From Rikenellaceae bacterium (lineage in GTDB: Bacteria > Bacteroidota > Bacteroidia > Bacteroidales > UBA932), in the NCBI GenBank assembly GCA_900771335.1, contig CAAGNP010000044.1, positions 1 to 64,000 on the forward strand: 64,000 nt of DNA, written 5' to 3'. Every line of letters starts with the position of its first letter. Positions within the stretch are counted from its first letter, which is position 1. The notes below the pieces were generated by a model that saw nothing but the letters and a program-made list of their open reading frames with translations, was not told the DNA's origin and ran no database searches. Shown one piece after another: positions 53,043-61,479 of the stretch. The position numbers and the translations under genes are program-made.

Positions 53043-53122
53043 ATGTTCTTACCACCGGCAGTACTGCAAATGATTTGTTGTTAAAAGTAAAAATTGCTAA
53101 ATTTGGGAGAACATTAAAATCA
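53043..53122 (+). pseudogene. comF-like fragment downstream of the toxin-antitoxin pair
   Basis: 53043-53071 matches comF 52052-52080 at 25 of 29 bases and encodes VLTTGSTAND in a frame closed by a stop a few codons upstream (53036-53038). After the match the frame continues for about 16 codons without clear similarity to ComF. It may be a remnant of a second comF copy or a short duplication made when the toxin-antitoxin genes arrived. The promoter of the next gene lies inside it. Confidence 0.4.
53074..53105 (+). promoter_or_regulatory. Promoter of the small secreted protein gene
   Basis: TTTG (53074-53077), 20 bases, TAAATTTG (53098-53105), 23 bases before the ATG at 53129. Confidence 0.55.
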
Positions 53123-53128
53123 TACACT

Positions 53129-53437
53129 ATGAAAAAGTTACTTATAGCAATTTTGGCAATATTCACATTGTCATTCACAGTGTGTCCGACCATGGCATAC
53201 GCAGACTGGTCACATGGTACAGCCAAATTCAAAGGCAACAAGCCAAAGAAGAGCAAGTCTACCGGTAATGTAACTTTCTATTATAACGGAACTCTGAAGA
53301 AGGTGGGTTCCCAGGGCAATGCTGATGTCTGGGAGTGCACCGAAGATGTATGTGTTGTCTACCCTAAGAATTACAATGGCAAGAAACTTATTGTGAAATC
53401 GAAAAAGAAAAAAGTTCAGATCCAGCATTTGAAATAG
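53129..53437 (+). CDS. Small secreted basic protein of unknown function
   Basis: 102 residues from the ATG at 53129, which begins a clean signal peptide (KKLLIAILAIFTLSF, cleavage near AYA|D). The longer frame starts inside the promoter. The mature part is about 77 residues, very basic (Lys clusters KPKKSKS and KSKKKKVQ), with two cysteines in WECTEDVC that could form a disulfide, and predicted beta strands. No family recognised. It lies between an accessory toxin-antitoxin pair and conserved cdaA and has its own promoter. Confidence 0.65.
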   Translation: MKKLLIAILAIFTLSFTVCPTMAYADWSHGTAKFKGNKPKKSKSTGNVTFYYNGTLKKVGSQGNADVWECTEDVCVVYPKNYNGKKLIVKSKKKKVQIQHLK

Positions 53438-53458
53438 TAATACAATATATTAAGTTTG
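53428..53458 (+). promoter_or_regulatory. cdaA promoter
   Basis: TTTG (53428-53431), 19 bases, TAAGTTTG (53451-53458). The ATG is 5 bases further on, so the message would start at or next to the start codon. Confidence 0.55.
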
Positions 53459-53462
53459 CACT

Positions 53463-54245
53463 ATGTTAGGTTTTCTGAATATATCCATTATTGATATTAT
53501 TGACATTATCCTGGTGGCATTTCTGATCTATCAGTGTTTCAGACTGCTGAAGGGGACATCTGTGATAGGTATTGCCATAGGTATCGTTACCCTGTATGTG
53601 TTCTGGTTTGTGGTGAGTGCCTTGAATATGGATCTCCTCTCTTCCATTATGGAGCAGATTCTGGGTGTTGGTGTGATTGCCCTTATCATCCTTTTCCAGC
53701 AGGAGATCAGAAGGTTCCTTTTTCAGTTGGGAAAAAGGTCCATGAAGTCAAAGGCTGGCCGAATCAGCCAGAAGCTGTTCGGACAGACAAAAGAGGTGGA
53801 TGCAAGCAGTATTGAGGAGATAGCGCAGGCTTGCAGCAGGATGTCCGAGACCAAAACAGGTGCACTTATGGTATTCAAGCGCCGCTCAGCTCTTGAGTTT
53901 GTGGTAGCCACCGGCGATATGGTGGACTCCCTCATCAACAGAAGGCTCATCGAGAATGTTTTCTGGAAAAATACCCCTCTTCATGACGGAGCGATGATAT
54001 TGGACAGCAATAGAATCATTGCAGCAAGATGTACGCTCCCCGTGTCACAAAATCTGGAGCTGCCACCCCAATACGGTATGCGTCACAGGGCTGCCGCAAG
54101 TATCACAGCAGATACAGATGCGTTTGCTATCGTAGTGTCAGAGGAGACAGGAAATATATCATTTGTTATGGAGGGTACCATCAGGACCATCACCAGTATC
54201 AGCGAGTTGAAGCTCAATATCGAGAGCGCCTACAACGACAATTGA
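53463..54245 (+). CDS. cdaA: Diadenylate cyclase CdaA (c-di-AMP synthase)
   Basis: 260 residues. Three N-terminal membrane spans (about 8-80) are followed by a DisA_N-type cyclase domain. The catalytic motifs are DGAMIL near residue 175 and RHRAA near 207, followed by VVSEETGNIS. It makes c-di-AMP from two ATP. In Firmicutes this enzyme controls potassium and osmotic balance; Bacteroidota also use it, with little known about targets. It is coded alone, without the CdaR regulator, and converges on plsY with a 2-base gap. Confidence 0.95.
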   Translation: MLGFLNISIIDIIDIILVAFLIYQCFRLLKGTSVIGIAIGIVTLYVFWFVVSALNMDLLSSIMEQILGVGVIALIILFQQEIRRFLFQLGKRSMKSKAGRISQKLFGQTKEVDASSIEEIAQACSRMSETKTGALMVFKRRSALEFVVATGDMVDSLINRRLIENVFWKNTPLHDGAMILDSNRIIAARCTLPVSQNLELPPQYGMRHRAAASITADTDAFAIVVSEETGNISFVMEGTIRTITSISELKLNIESAYNDN

Positions 54246-54247
54246 TG

Positions 54248-54889
54248 TCATGCACTCTTTTTTAATCTGAATTTCTCCTCTTTCCCGTTGAGGAGTCTCT
54301 TTATATTGCTCAGATGTGTCATGGGGAGCAGCAGGGCTACCAGGATACTGAATATCCTGATGGTGACAGTCATGTCGTCATCGAAGAGATTTCCGAAGAG
54401 GAAGTTCATGAACATCGGATATGATATGGCTGTGATAATGACACTAAGCGATGTGTATCGAGTGATCATAAGTATAATCAGGAACACAGTAAAGGAGAGG
54501 AGAGCTGCGTAGGGGTGTATTGCGACCATCGCTCCGGCAAGGGTTGAGACCCCTTTCCCCCCTCTGAACTCAAAAAATACGGGGAAGACATGCCCCAGAA
54601 AGACACATAATATCAGCAATATCTGTATTATGGAGTATAATTCCGACCCCTCAGGTATGGAGGTAAATGCTATCAGTTTGACAGCTGCCCACCCTTTGAA
54701 CAGGTCAAAAATGAAGACTGTCAGCCCCAATTTCCATCCGAAAACCCTCTGGACATTATTGGCCCCAGGATTGCCGCTTCCAAGCTCTCTGATATCCTTT
54801 TTGTAGATGAGTTTGCACAAAATAATGGCACTTGATATGGAACCAAGTGCGTAAGCGACAAGTGAGACAATTATTACTTGTAAGATCAA
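54248..54889 (-). CDS. plsY: Glycerol-3-phosphate acyltransferase PlsY
   Basis: 213 residues from the TTG at 54889. An integral membrane enzyme that acylates glycerol-3-phosphate from acyl phosphate at the start of phospholipid synthesis. Motifs: AYALGSISSAIILCKL, DIRELGSGNPGANNVQRVFGW, GHVFPVFFEFRGGKGVSTLAG and a series of hydrophobic helices. A longer frame to a TTG at 54919 exists, but that codon is inside the minus-strand -7 box (54917-54924), so the shorter start is preferred. Divergent from mutS2. Confidence 0.93.
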   Translation of the reverse strand: MILQVIIVSLVAYALGSISSAIILCKLIYKKDIRELGSGNPGANNVQRVFGWKLGLTVFIFDLFKGWAAVKLIAFTSIPEGSELYSIIQILLILCVFLGHVFPVFFEFRGGKGVSTLAGAMVAIHPYAALLSFTVFLIILMITRYTSLSVIITAISYPMFMNFLFGNLFDDDMTVTIRIFSILVALLLPMTHLSNIKRLLNGKEEKFRLKKSA

Positions 54890-54916
54890 GTTATTTATTA
54901 GCCAGTTTCTTTCCCA

Positions 54917-54940
54917 CAAAGATAGAAAGATTTATCTTTG
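54917..54940. promoter_or_regulatory. Mirror-image divergent -7 boxes of plsY and mutS2
   Basis: CAAAGATA (54917-54924, i.e. TATCTTTG on the minus strand) and TATCTTTG (54933-54940) are the same box on opposite strands, separated by 8 bases, forming an 8-bp perfect inverted repeat. mutS2 starts 5 bases after its box. Confidence 0.5.
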
Positions 54941-54944
54941 TAGC

Positions 54945-57470
54945 ATGATTCACCCTGAAAAGATAGAGCCTAAAATAGGTTTTGATAAGATACGTGAGAT
55001 GATCTCTGCCAAGTGCGGGACCGAATATGGTCGCCACAGGGTAGAGGAGGAGTCTTTCTCCACCAACAGGAGGGAGATAGAGCTGAGGCTCAATCTTACA
55101 GATGAGATGAGACTTATCCAGATCTTTGAGTCCTCATTTCCCGACTCCGGATTTATAGATTGTATCCCATTTCTGGTTCCGCTGCAGGCGGGCTATTCCC
55201 ATATTGATATTGTATCTCTGGCAAAGCTTAGGGACACTCTTGAGACGTTGAGGAAGATTTTGAACTTCTTCAAAAATACTGGCGAGGGGGAGTATCCCCA
55301 TCTTAAGAAGATGTCGGAGCCGATATTCACCTTTCCTGAGGTGTCGCGCCGCATTGATACCATCCTCGACCGTTTCGGAGAGATAAGGGACAATGCAAGT
55401 GATGCCCTTTTCGAGATCAGACGCTCGATAAGGGAGAAGGAGGGGACCATCTCAAGGAGGATCCAGGCCATATTGCGCCGTGCGCAGGAGGATGGGGTTG
55501 TGGACGAAGAGGCTTCGGTCTCGCTACGCGACGGGAGGATGCTGATCCCTGTGGCTGTGGGCAATAAGAAGAAGATTCCGGGATTTGTCTACGATGAGTC
55601 GGCTTCCGGCAAGACTGCATTTGTGGAGCCTATGGAGATAGTCGAATTGAACAATCAGGTGAGGGAGCTCCATTTTGCCCAGCAGAGGGAGATTCTCAGA
55701 ATCCTTACCGAGTTTACCGATTTTCTCCGTCCGTACCTGCCGGATCTCATTGCGTCAGCCGAATATATGGGAGAGCTCGATTTTATCTCCGCAAAAGCGT
55801 TGGTCGCATCCCGTTTTGCAGCAGGGAAGCCGGTAATCTCCACTACTGGTGAAATCCGTCTCCAAAGGGCACGTCACCCATTGCTCGAAGAGAATCTGAA
55901 GAAGGAGGGGAAACAGATTGTGCCGCTTGACCTTCAGCTCAATCCGGACAAGCGCATTCTTCTCATTTCGGGGCCGAATGCCGGAGGTAAGTCTGTCTGC
56001 CTTAAGACGGTGGGGCTCTTGCAGTATATGCTCCAATGGGGTATGCTCATCTCCACTTCGGAGAGTTCAGAGCTCCGCATTTTCAATGATATATTTATAG
56101 ATATCGGAGATAACCAATCGATTGAAAACGATCTCAGTACATATAGTTCCCACCTATTGAACATGAAAAATATCCTCGATGAGGCGGGGGACAAATCCCT
56201 GGTCCTTATCGATGAGTTCGGCTCGGGTACAGAGCCTGCAGCCGGCGGCGCCATTGCAGAGGAGATTCTCAGTGAACTTGAGAGGAGAGGGTGCTACGGA
56301 GTGATTACCACCCACTACACAAACCTCAAATTCTACGCTGGGAACTCTACCGGAGTGATCAACGGGGCAATGCTTTTCGATGTGCAGAAGATTGAACCCC
56401 TCTTCAAACTGGAGATAGGCCTCCCCGGCAATTCGTTTGCCTTTGAGCTTGCCCGCAAAATGGGGCTCCCGGAGAGCATTGTACACGGGGCAGAGGAGAG
56501 GGCAGGAAGCGACTTTGTCACCATCGAAAGGAACCTCCGAAAGATTGCACGAAACAAAAAGCAGCTTGAGGAGAGACTTGCGAGGATCAAATCGACAGAC
56601 AGGACCCTTGAGAACATCACCGAGAAATACGAGAAGGAGCTGGGGGATATCAAATCGGTGAGGAAGGGTATCATCGATGAGGCCAAGAGGGAGGCACAGG
56701 AGATTCTTGCTCAGGCCAATAAGAAAATTGAGGCTACCATCAAGGAGATCAAGGAGTCACAGGCAGAGAAAGAGAAGACCAAAGTGGCCCGAAAGAGCCT
56801 TACACTGTTCCAGGAGGAGCTCTCTTCGGATGCCAAAACCAAGACAGATGAGGATATCGACAGAAAGATGGCCCAGATCATAGAGAGGAAAAAACGCCAG
56901 CAGGAGCGTAAGGAGCAGAGGGAGAAGAAGCGTGGCACGGAACAGGAACAGCAGGCGCAGCAGGTAATAAGGGAGGTGGAAAAAGAGAAGATCCCTGTAG
57001 AACTGGCAGCAGGTGTGAAGGTGAAGGTAAAAGGTTCTGATCTTGTGGGAGAGATCGTGAAGGTATCGGGCAAGAACGTGAGTGTCGCCATAGGGGAGAT
57101 CATCACCAAAATGGCAATAGACAAGGTGGAGCCTATTTCGGGCAAGCAATATAAAGATCACTTCAAGCCGGCAGAGAGGAAGAGCGTCTATTCCGGCTCT
57201 TCGATATCGGAGAGGAGACTCAACTTCAATCCCAATATAGACATCAGGGGCAAGCGTCTTGATGAAGCGATCGAGATTGTCACCAGATTTATCGATGATG
57301 CGATTATGGTCGATATGGGTCAGGTGAGCATCCTGCACGGAAAAGGGAATGGAGTGTTGAGGGAGGAGATAAGGAAATACCTGAAGATAACCCCGGGTGT
57401 AAAATCGTTCCGTGATGAGCATATCGAGAGGGGTGGAACGGGAATTACCATTGTAGAACTTGACAAATAA
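54945..57470 (+). CDS. mutS2: Endonuclease MutS2
   Basis: 841 residues. MutS core and clamp regions are followed by the ATPase with Walker A GPNAGGKSVCLK (about 343), Walker B VLIDEFGSGTEPAAGGAIAEEIL and the Thr-rich GVITTHYTNLKFYA. A long charged coiled coil lies at about 525-680. The Smr endonuclease domain is at the C-terminus (about 760-841), with DIRGKRLDEAIEIV and the LHGKGNGVLREEIRKYL motif. MutS2 suppresses recombination and acts on stalled or collided ribosomes in bacteria that have been studied. Complete and of normal length. Confidence 0.96.
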   Translation: MIHPEKIEPKIGFDKIREMISAKCGTEYGRHRVEEESFSTNRREIELRLNLTDEMRLIQIFESSFPDSGFIDCIPFLVPLQAGYSHIDIVSLAKLRDTLETLRKILNFFKNTGEGEYPHLKKMSEPIFTFPEVSRRIDTILDRFGEIRDNASDALFEIRRSIREKEGTISRRIQAILRRAQEDGVVDEEASVSLRDGRMLIPVAVGNKKKIPGFVYDESASGKTAFVEPMEIVELNNQVRELHFAQQREILRILTEFTDFLRPYLPDLIASAEYMGELDFISAKALVASRFAAGKPVISTTGEIRLQRARHPLLEENLKKEGKQIVPLDLQLNPDKRILLISGPNAGGKSVCLKTVGLLQYMLQWGMLISTSESSELRIFNDIFIDIGDNQSIENDLSTYSSHLLNMKNILDEAGDKSLVLIDEFGSGTEPAAGGAIAEEILSELERRGCYGVITTHYTNLKFYAGNSTGVINGAMLFDVQKIEPLFKLEIGLPGNSFAFELARKMGLPESIVHGAEERAGSDFVTIERNLRKIARNKKQLEERLARIKSTDRTLENITEKYEKELGDIKSVRKGIIDEAKREAQEILAQANKKIEATIKEIKESQAEKEKTKVARKSLTLFQEELSSDAKTKTDEDIDRKMAQIIERKKRQQERKEQREKKRGTEQEQQAQQVIREVEKEKIPVELAAGVKVKVKGSDLVGEIVKVSGKNVSVAIGEIITKMAIDKVEPISGKQYKDHFKPAERKSVYSGSSISERRLNFNPNIDIRGKRLDEAIEIVTRFIDDAIMVDMGQVSILHGKGNGVLREEIRKYLKITPGVKSFRDEHIERGGTGITIVELDK

Positions 57471-57472
57471 TA

Positions 57473-57880
57473 ATGAAAAATATGAGTATGAAAATCAGAA
57501 CCATCGTGTCGGCTTTCGCAGCCGTACTAATGATAACTGCCTGTGGCAATGCCACCAAAGAGGCGACATCAGTAGCTAACGACTTCTTGTCATCTTACTT
57601 CGCTACCGACTATCAGACAGCAGCCTCATGCTGCACAGAGGAGTTGGGTGAAGCCCTGATGGAGGCGGTTCAGGAGTATTACGAGATGGAGGAGAATCTT
57701 CAGAAGGATGTTATAGATATCTCTTCACAGGTGGTGACCACCATCAAATCGGTGGAGTCTGTCAGCAGGGATTCTGTCATAGTAAAATACGATATCGATA
57801 TGCCGGAACCGGAGCCTACACTTCACAGCACCCTGACCATCATCAATAAAGACGGATCCTGGAGAGTAGCAGAGTTTTAA
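57473..57880 (+). CDS. Small DUF4878-like lipoprotein
   Basis: 135 residues with lipobox ITAC (Cys23, counted from the first ATG; later ATGs at residues 4 and 6 are possible starts). The mature part, KEATSVANDFLSSYFATDYQTAASCCTEELGEALMEAV, has the helix-then-strands pattern of the DUF4878/NTF2-like lipoproteins. It ends in LTIINKDGSWRVAEF. It follows mutS2 by 2 bases and precedes the PHP gene by 2 bases, so it is in the same transcript. Confidence 0.7.
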   Translation: MKNMSMKIRTIVSAFAAVLMITACGNATKEATSVANDFLSSYFATDYQTAASCCTEELGEALMEAVQEYYEMEENLQKDVIDISSQVVTTIKSVESVSRDSVIVKYDIDMPEPEPTLHSTLTIINKDGSWRVAEF

Positions 57881-57882
57881 TT

Positions 57883-58701
57883 ATGAAATTATTTGACAAC
57901 CATATTCACTCACTGCTGTCAGCTGACAGCGATATGCCTATAAGGGATATCGTGGATGCGGCTGTAGCAAAAGGGCTCTCGGGTGTAGCCCTTACAGACC
58001 ATTACGACTTTGAGATACCCGACGGGGTGAAAAGTTTCACTTTTGACCCTAAGGAGCTGGCTCGTGAGATAGAGAAAACCATTATGGAACTTCCGGTGGA
58101 GGTGGCATCATCCTTCAAGATTCTGAAAGGGGTGGAGATCGGTATGCAGCCTCAGTGTATTGATGATATGAACAGACTGGTGTCTGAAAATGACTTCGAT
58201 ACCGTGATCGGTTCCCTCCATTTTATCGATGGGACAGACCCGTTCCACGGGAACTACTACATCCCATACGACTACAAAGAGGCCTACGGACACTATCTTG
58301 AGACCATCTGGAAGTGTATAGACAAATTTGAAAATCTTGATATTCTGGGTCACTATGACTATATCGCCAGATATGCACCATATCCTGAGACATCTATCTA
58401 TTACTCGGAGTTCGGCGATATTCTTGATACTATCCTTAAAAAGCTTGCCCAGAACGGAAAGACCTTTGAGATCAATACCAAGACCTATATGCCGTTTGGA
58501 ACTCGCGAGCCCCAGCTTGATACGATGATCCTTACCCGATTCAAAGAGTTGGGTGGCGAGTTTGTCAGCTTCGGATCAGATGCCCACGACCTGGGCAGGG
58601 TCGGAGCGAACTTCGACCGTTTTGTGCCGATAGTAAAAAGCTGTGGAATAAAATACTGTGTGAGATTCGAACAGAGAGTAGCTAAGCCCGAATTGTTGTA
58701 G
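57883..58701 (+). CDS. PHP-domain phosphatase, HisJ-like histidinol phosphatase family
   Basis: 272 residues. The PHP metal-binding motifs are visible: DNHIHSLLSADSDMP near the N-terminus, LTDHYDF, GVEIGMQP, GSLHFIDGTDP, LGHYDYIARY and GSDAHDLGRVG. The family includes HisK/HisJ histidinol-phosphate phosphatases and polymerase-type PHP enzymes. No other his genes are nearby, so the substrate is not certain. Confidence 0.82.
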   Translation: MKLFDNHIHSLLSADSDMPIRDIVDAAVAKGLSGVALTDHYDFEIPDGVKSFTFDPKELAREIEKTIMELPVEVASSFKILKGVEIGMQPQCIDDMNRLVSENDFDTVIGSLHFIDGTDPFHGNYYIPYDYKEAYGHYLETIWKCIDKFENLDILGHYDYIARYAPYPETSIYYSEFGDILDTILKKLAQNGKTFEINTKTYMPFGTREPQLDTMILTRFKELGGEFVSFGSDAHDLGRVGANFDRFVPIVKSCGIKYCVRFEQRVAKPELL

Positions 58702-58711
58702 ACGATTCGGG

Positions 58712-59119
58712 TTATTTTTTCTTTTTCTTCTTCTTTTCCTCCTGGAGTTTCTTCTTCTCTTTATTGTAAAGTCCTACATCTTTAAGGTAGTGGATATATT
58801 GCTCCTCTGTAAGGACTTTCTGGAAGCTCCCCCTCATCTTGTCGATCCATCTCTCCCTGACTATCTGGTATTGTCTGAAGTCCTGCATTCCGGCAGATCT
58901 CATAGCCTGAATCTCATCATCCATAGCTTTCATGTCGTGCTGTAAGATAGAATCGATATAGAAAGCCTGATGTGGCTCGAGCTTGAGCTCTTTCTCAAGA
59001 CGGGCAGCCTCTTCCATGGCAAGCTCCTCTACACTCTTTGGCTCCTCCTGTTGCTGTGCAAAACTTGTGGCAGATGTCAAAAATATGATGGTAAATAGGG
59101 TTAAAAGTCTTTTTTTCAT
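58712..59119 (-). CDS. Small exported helical protein, Spy/sensor-like
   Basis: 135 residues. The signal peptide ends SFAQ. The rest is charged helix, with LEKELKLEPHQAFYIDSILQHDMKAMDDE, and a C-terminal tail of nearly pure Lys (KKLQEEKKKKKKK). The LxLxPxQ pattern resembles Spy/CpxP-like proteins, and its mature helical plan is like the sigma-linked protein at 27700. It faces the divergent dipeptidase gene. No sigma gene adjacent. Confidence 0.65.
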   Translation of the reverse strand: MKKRLLTLFTIIFLTSATSFAQQQEEPKSVEELAMEEAARLEKELKLEPHQAFYIDSILQHDMKAMDDEIQAMRSAGMQDFRQYQIVRERWIDKMRGSFQKVLTEEQYIHYLKDVGLYNKEKKKLQEEKKKKKKK

Positions 59120-59131
59120 AGCGCAATTTTT

Positions 59132-59147
59132 TATCTTTGCAAAAGTA
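59132..59147. promoter_or_regulatory. Back-to-back -7 boxes
   Basis: TATCTTTG (59132-59139, plus strand, for the dipeptidase) directly touches CAAAAGTA (59140-59147, i.e. TACTTTTG on the minus strand, for the small helical protein). The two promoters interleave, so occupancy of one should exclude the other. Confidence 0.45.
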
Positions 59148-59176
59148 GAAAAAATATAAAAACAAAATATAGGTAT

Positions 59177-60868
59177 ATGATCAGAAGAGTTATCAAATCA
59201 GTGCTTTGCATCTCTGCGGCACTTCTTATCCATCAGCCATCAAATGCCTGCACTAACGTGCTTGTGTCGAAAGGGGCATCAAAGGATGGTTCTGTGATGG
59301 TCACTTATTCAGCAGACTCACATCAGTTATATGGTGAGCTATATTTCAAACCTGCAGGAGTATTTGCCAGGGGTACATTTTTGGATGTAGTGGAGTGGGA
59401 TACAGGTAAATTTATGGGTAAGATCCCTCAGATAGGCAAAACTTACCAGACTGTCGGTAATATGAACGAACACCAGCTCTCTATCGTGGAGTCGACATTC
59501 GGAGGACGTGAAGAGCTCCCTAATCCTAAAGGTATTATGGATTACGGTTCATTGATCTACATTACACTTCAGAGGGCTAAGAGTGCCCGTGAAGCTATCC
59601 AGGTGATTGATCATCTTATGCAGACTTACGGATATGCATCTGGTGGAGAGTCATTCTCTATCGCAGACAAGAATGAGGTTTGGATTATGGAGATCGTGGG
59701 TAAAGGTTCGAAAGAGCTTGGTGCTGTGTGGGTAGCAGCAAGGGTTCCGGACGGATATGTGTGCGCACATGCCAACCAGTCTCGTATCCATAAGATCAAT
59801 TTCAACGATCCTGAGAACTGGCTATACTCAAAAGATGTAGTGGACTTTGCCCGCTCTATGGGTTATTACAGCGGTTCAGATGAGGATTTTAGCTTCTGTG
59901 ACGCATATTGTCCTGCAGATTTCGGTGCCCTTCGCGGATGTGAGGCCAGAGTTTGGGCTGCATTCAACATCTTGGGTAAAGGTATGTTCAATGATGTGAA
60001 AGCTGAGGAGTATCTTGATTTCGCTATGGGACAAAATAGTACCAACAAGATGCCTCTATTTATCAAACCTGCAGAGAAGGTCTCTGTAAAAGAGCTTGCA
60101 GACGTGATGAGAGACCACTATGAGGGTACCCCTATGGATATGACTACAGATATTGGAGCAGGTGGACATCACAATCCATACAGATGGAGACCTATGTATT
60201 TTGAGGTGGACGGTCAAAAATATCTTAACGAGAGGGCTATCGCTACCCAACAGACAGGTTTCTGGGTTCTAAGCCAGGCACGCGATTGGCTTCCAGACGA
60301 AGTGGGTGGTGTACTTTGGTTCGGTGTGGATGATGCAGCTACATCATGTCTTACACCTGTCTATACATCTATTACTGAGGTTCCTGAGTATTTCAGAGTT
60401 GGAAACGGTAACTTGATTACCTATTCACCTACATCACTTTTCTGGCTCACCAACAGAGTGGCACACATGGCTTATCTTATGTATGACCGTGTAGCACCCG
60501 ATGTTCAGGCTGTGGCAGACAAATTTGAGAATGAATGTATCGCTGAGCAAAGTAAGATAGATGCCAAAGCTTTGGAGATAATGGAGAAGGCTCCAAGCAA
60601 AGAGGCAGCTTCAGCGAATGTAAGAAAATACCTTACAGCTTACACCCAGCAGAAAGCAAAATACCTTTTCAATACATGGCAAGGTCTTGACGCATACTTC
60701 TTGGTGAAATATATGGATGGTAATGTCAAGGTTCAGAATGAGGATGGATCATTCAAAAACAATGGTCACTCTCCAGCTATCCCTTACAAGCCAAGCCAGC
60801 CTGGTTACAGCCAAAAATGGAAAGAGGCTGTAGTCAAAGATGCAGGTGAAGTTCTAAAAGCAGAATAA
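59177..60868 (+). CDS. C69-family dipeptidase (PepD-like), Ntn hydrolase, exported
   Basis: 563 residues. A signal peptide is followed directly by the catalytic Cys25 in ACTNVLVSKGASKDGSVMVTYSAD, the N-terminal nucleophile of family C69, exposed by cleavage after SNA. Further family segments are GGEE-like TFGGREEL, GYASGGESFSIADKNEVWIMEIVG, ARVPDGYVCAHANQSRI and TQQTGFWVLSQARDWLPDEVGGVLWFGVDDA. It cuts dipeptides with broad specificity and probably acts in the periplasm. The nitroreductase gene follows after 6 bases. Confidence 0.9.
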   Translation: MIRRVIKSVLCISAALLIHQPSNACTNVLVSKGASKDGSVMVTYSADSHQLYGELYFKPAGVFARGTFLDVVEWDTGKFMGKIPQIGKTYQTVGNMNEHQLSIVESTFGGREELPNPKGIMDYGSLIYITLQRAKSAREAIQVIDHLMQTYGYASGGESFSIADKNEVWIMEIVGKGSKELGAVWVAARVPDGYVCAHANQSRIHKINFNDPENWLYSKDVVDFARSMGYYSGSDEDFSFCDAYCPADFGALRGCEARVWAAFNILGKGMFNDVKAEEYLDFAMGQNSTNKMPLFIKPAEKVSVKELADVMRDHYEGTPMDMTTDIGAGGHHNPYRWRPMYFEVDGQKYLNERAIATQQTGFWVLSQARDWLPDEVGGVLWFGVDDAATSCLTPVYTSITEVPEYFRVGNGNLITYSPTSLFWLTNRVAHMAYLMYDRVAPDVQAVADKFENECIAEQSKIDAKALEIMEKAPSKEAASANVRKYLTAYTQQKAKYLFNTWQGLDAYFLVKYMDGNVKVQNEDGSFKNNGHSPAIPYKPSQPGYSQKWKEAVVKDAGEVLKAE

Positions 60869-60874
60869 ACAATT

Positions 60875-61453
60875 ATGACTTTAGTGAATATAGTCCTCCC
60901 TACCCCTGAAAAGGAGGGGGGACTTCCTTTAATGGAAGTATTGATGAAGAGGCGCTCGGGTCGCACCTTCTCAGAGAAAGAGCTCGATTTGCAGACACTT
61001 TCAAACCTCCTTTGGGCGACATTCGGTTATGGAATGGGTGGCAAGAGGAGGACTGCCCCATCGTCACATAACCGTCAGGAGACAGACATATATGTGGCAT
61101 TGGCTTCGGGTACATACATCTACAGACCTGCAGAAAATATTTTGGAAATGGTGCTGGTAGATGACATCCGTCCACTGACAGGTTTGCAGGATTTTGTGGC
61201 AGTGGCGCCGCTGAATCTTATTTTCGTGGCAGATACCTCCAAGATCACAGGAAAAGATGAGAGAGGCACCATCGAGACAGCATACGTAGACACCGGTTTC
61301 ATCTCACAGAACGCATATCTGTATTGTGCATCGGCAGGACTTGTCACTGTCACACGTGCGATGATCGACAAGCCCGCGCTTGCAGCCAAACTCTCCCTAC
61401 GTCCGGAACAGGTAATCACCCTCGCCCAGACCGTAGGATATCCGGTGGAATAA
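60875..61453 (+). CDS. Nitroreductase family protein (SagB/ThcOx-like)
   Basis: 192 residues, FMN-dependent oxidoreductase fold. MEVLMKRRSGRTFSEKELDLQTLSNLLWATFGYG carries the usual RRSxRxF start. TAPSSHNRQETDIYV and NAYLYCASAGLVTVTRAMID follow, and the protein ends in GYPVE. The Leu/Trp pattern (LLWATFGYG) is that of the small SagB-type nitroreductases often found in anaerobes. No ribosomal peptide precursor or cyclodehydratase is nearby, so a role in peptide modification is not supported. Same transcript as the dipeptidase. Confidence 0.85.
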   Translation: MTLVNIVLPTPEKEGGLPLMEVLMKRRSGRTFSEKELDLQTLSNLLWATFGYGMGGKRRTAPSSHNRQETDIYVALASGTYIYRPAENILEMVLVDDIRPLTGLQDFVAVAPLNLIFVADTSKITGKDERGTIETAYVDTGFISQNAYLYCASAGLVTVTRAMIDKPALAAKLSLRPEQVITLAQTVGYPVE

Positions 61454-61479
61454 AAAATCCCGCAAACGCGGGATTTTTT
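61452..61479. terminator. Bidirectional terminator
   Basis: AAAAAATCCCGC (61452-61463) and GCGGGATTTTTT (61468-61479) form a 12-bp perfect stem with loop AAAC. It serves both the nitroreductase gene and the convergent calcium ATPase gene. Confidence 0.85.

Noticed and set aside
60875..61453. SagB-like nitroreductase as part of a modified-peptide cluster
   Set aside because: No precursor peptide, cyclodehydratase or transporter gene is adjacent.
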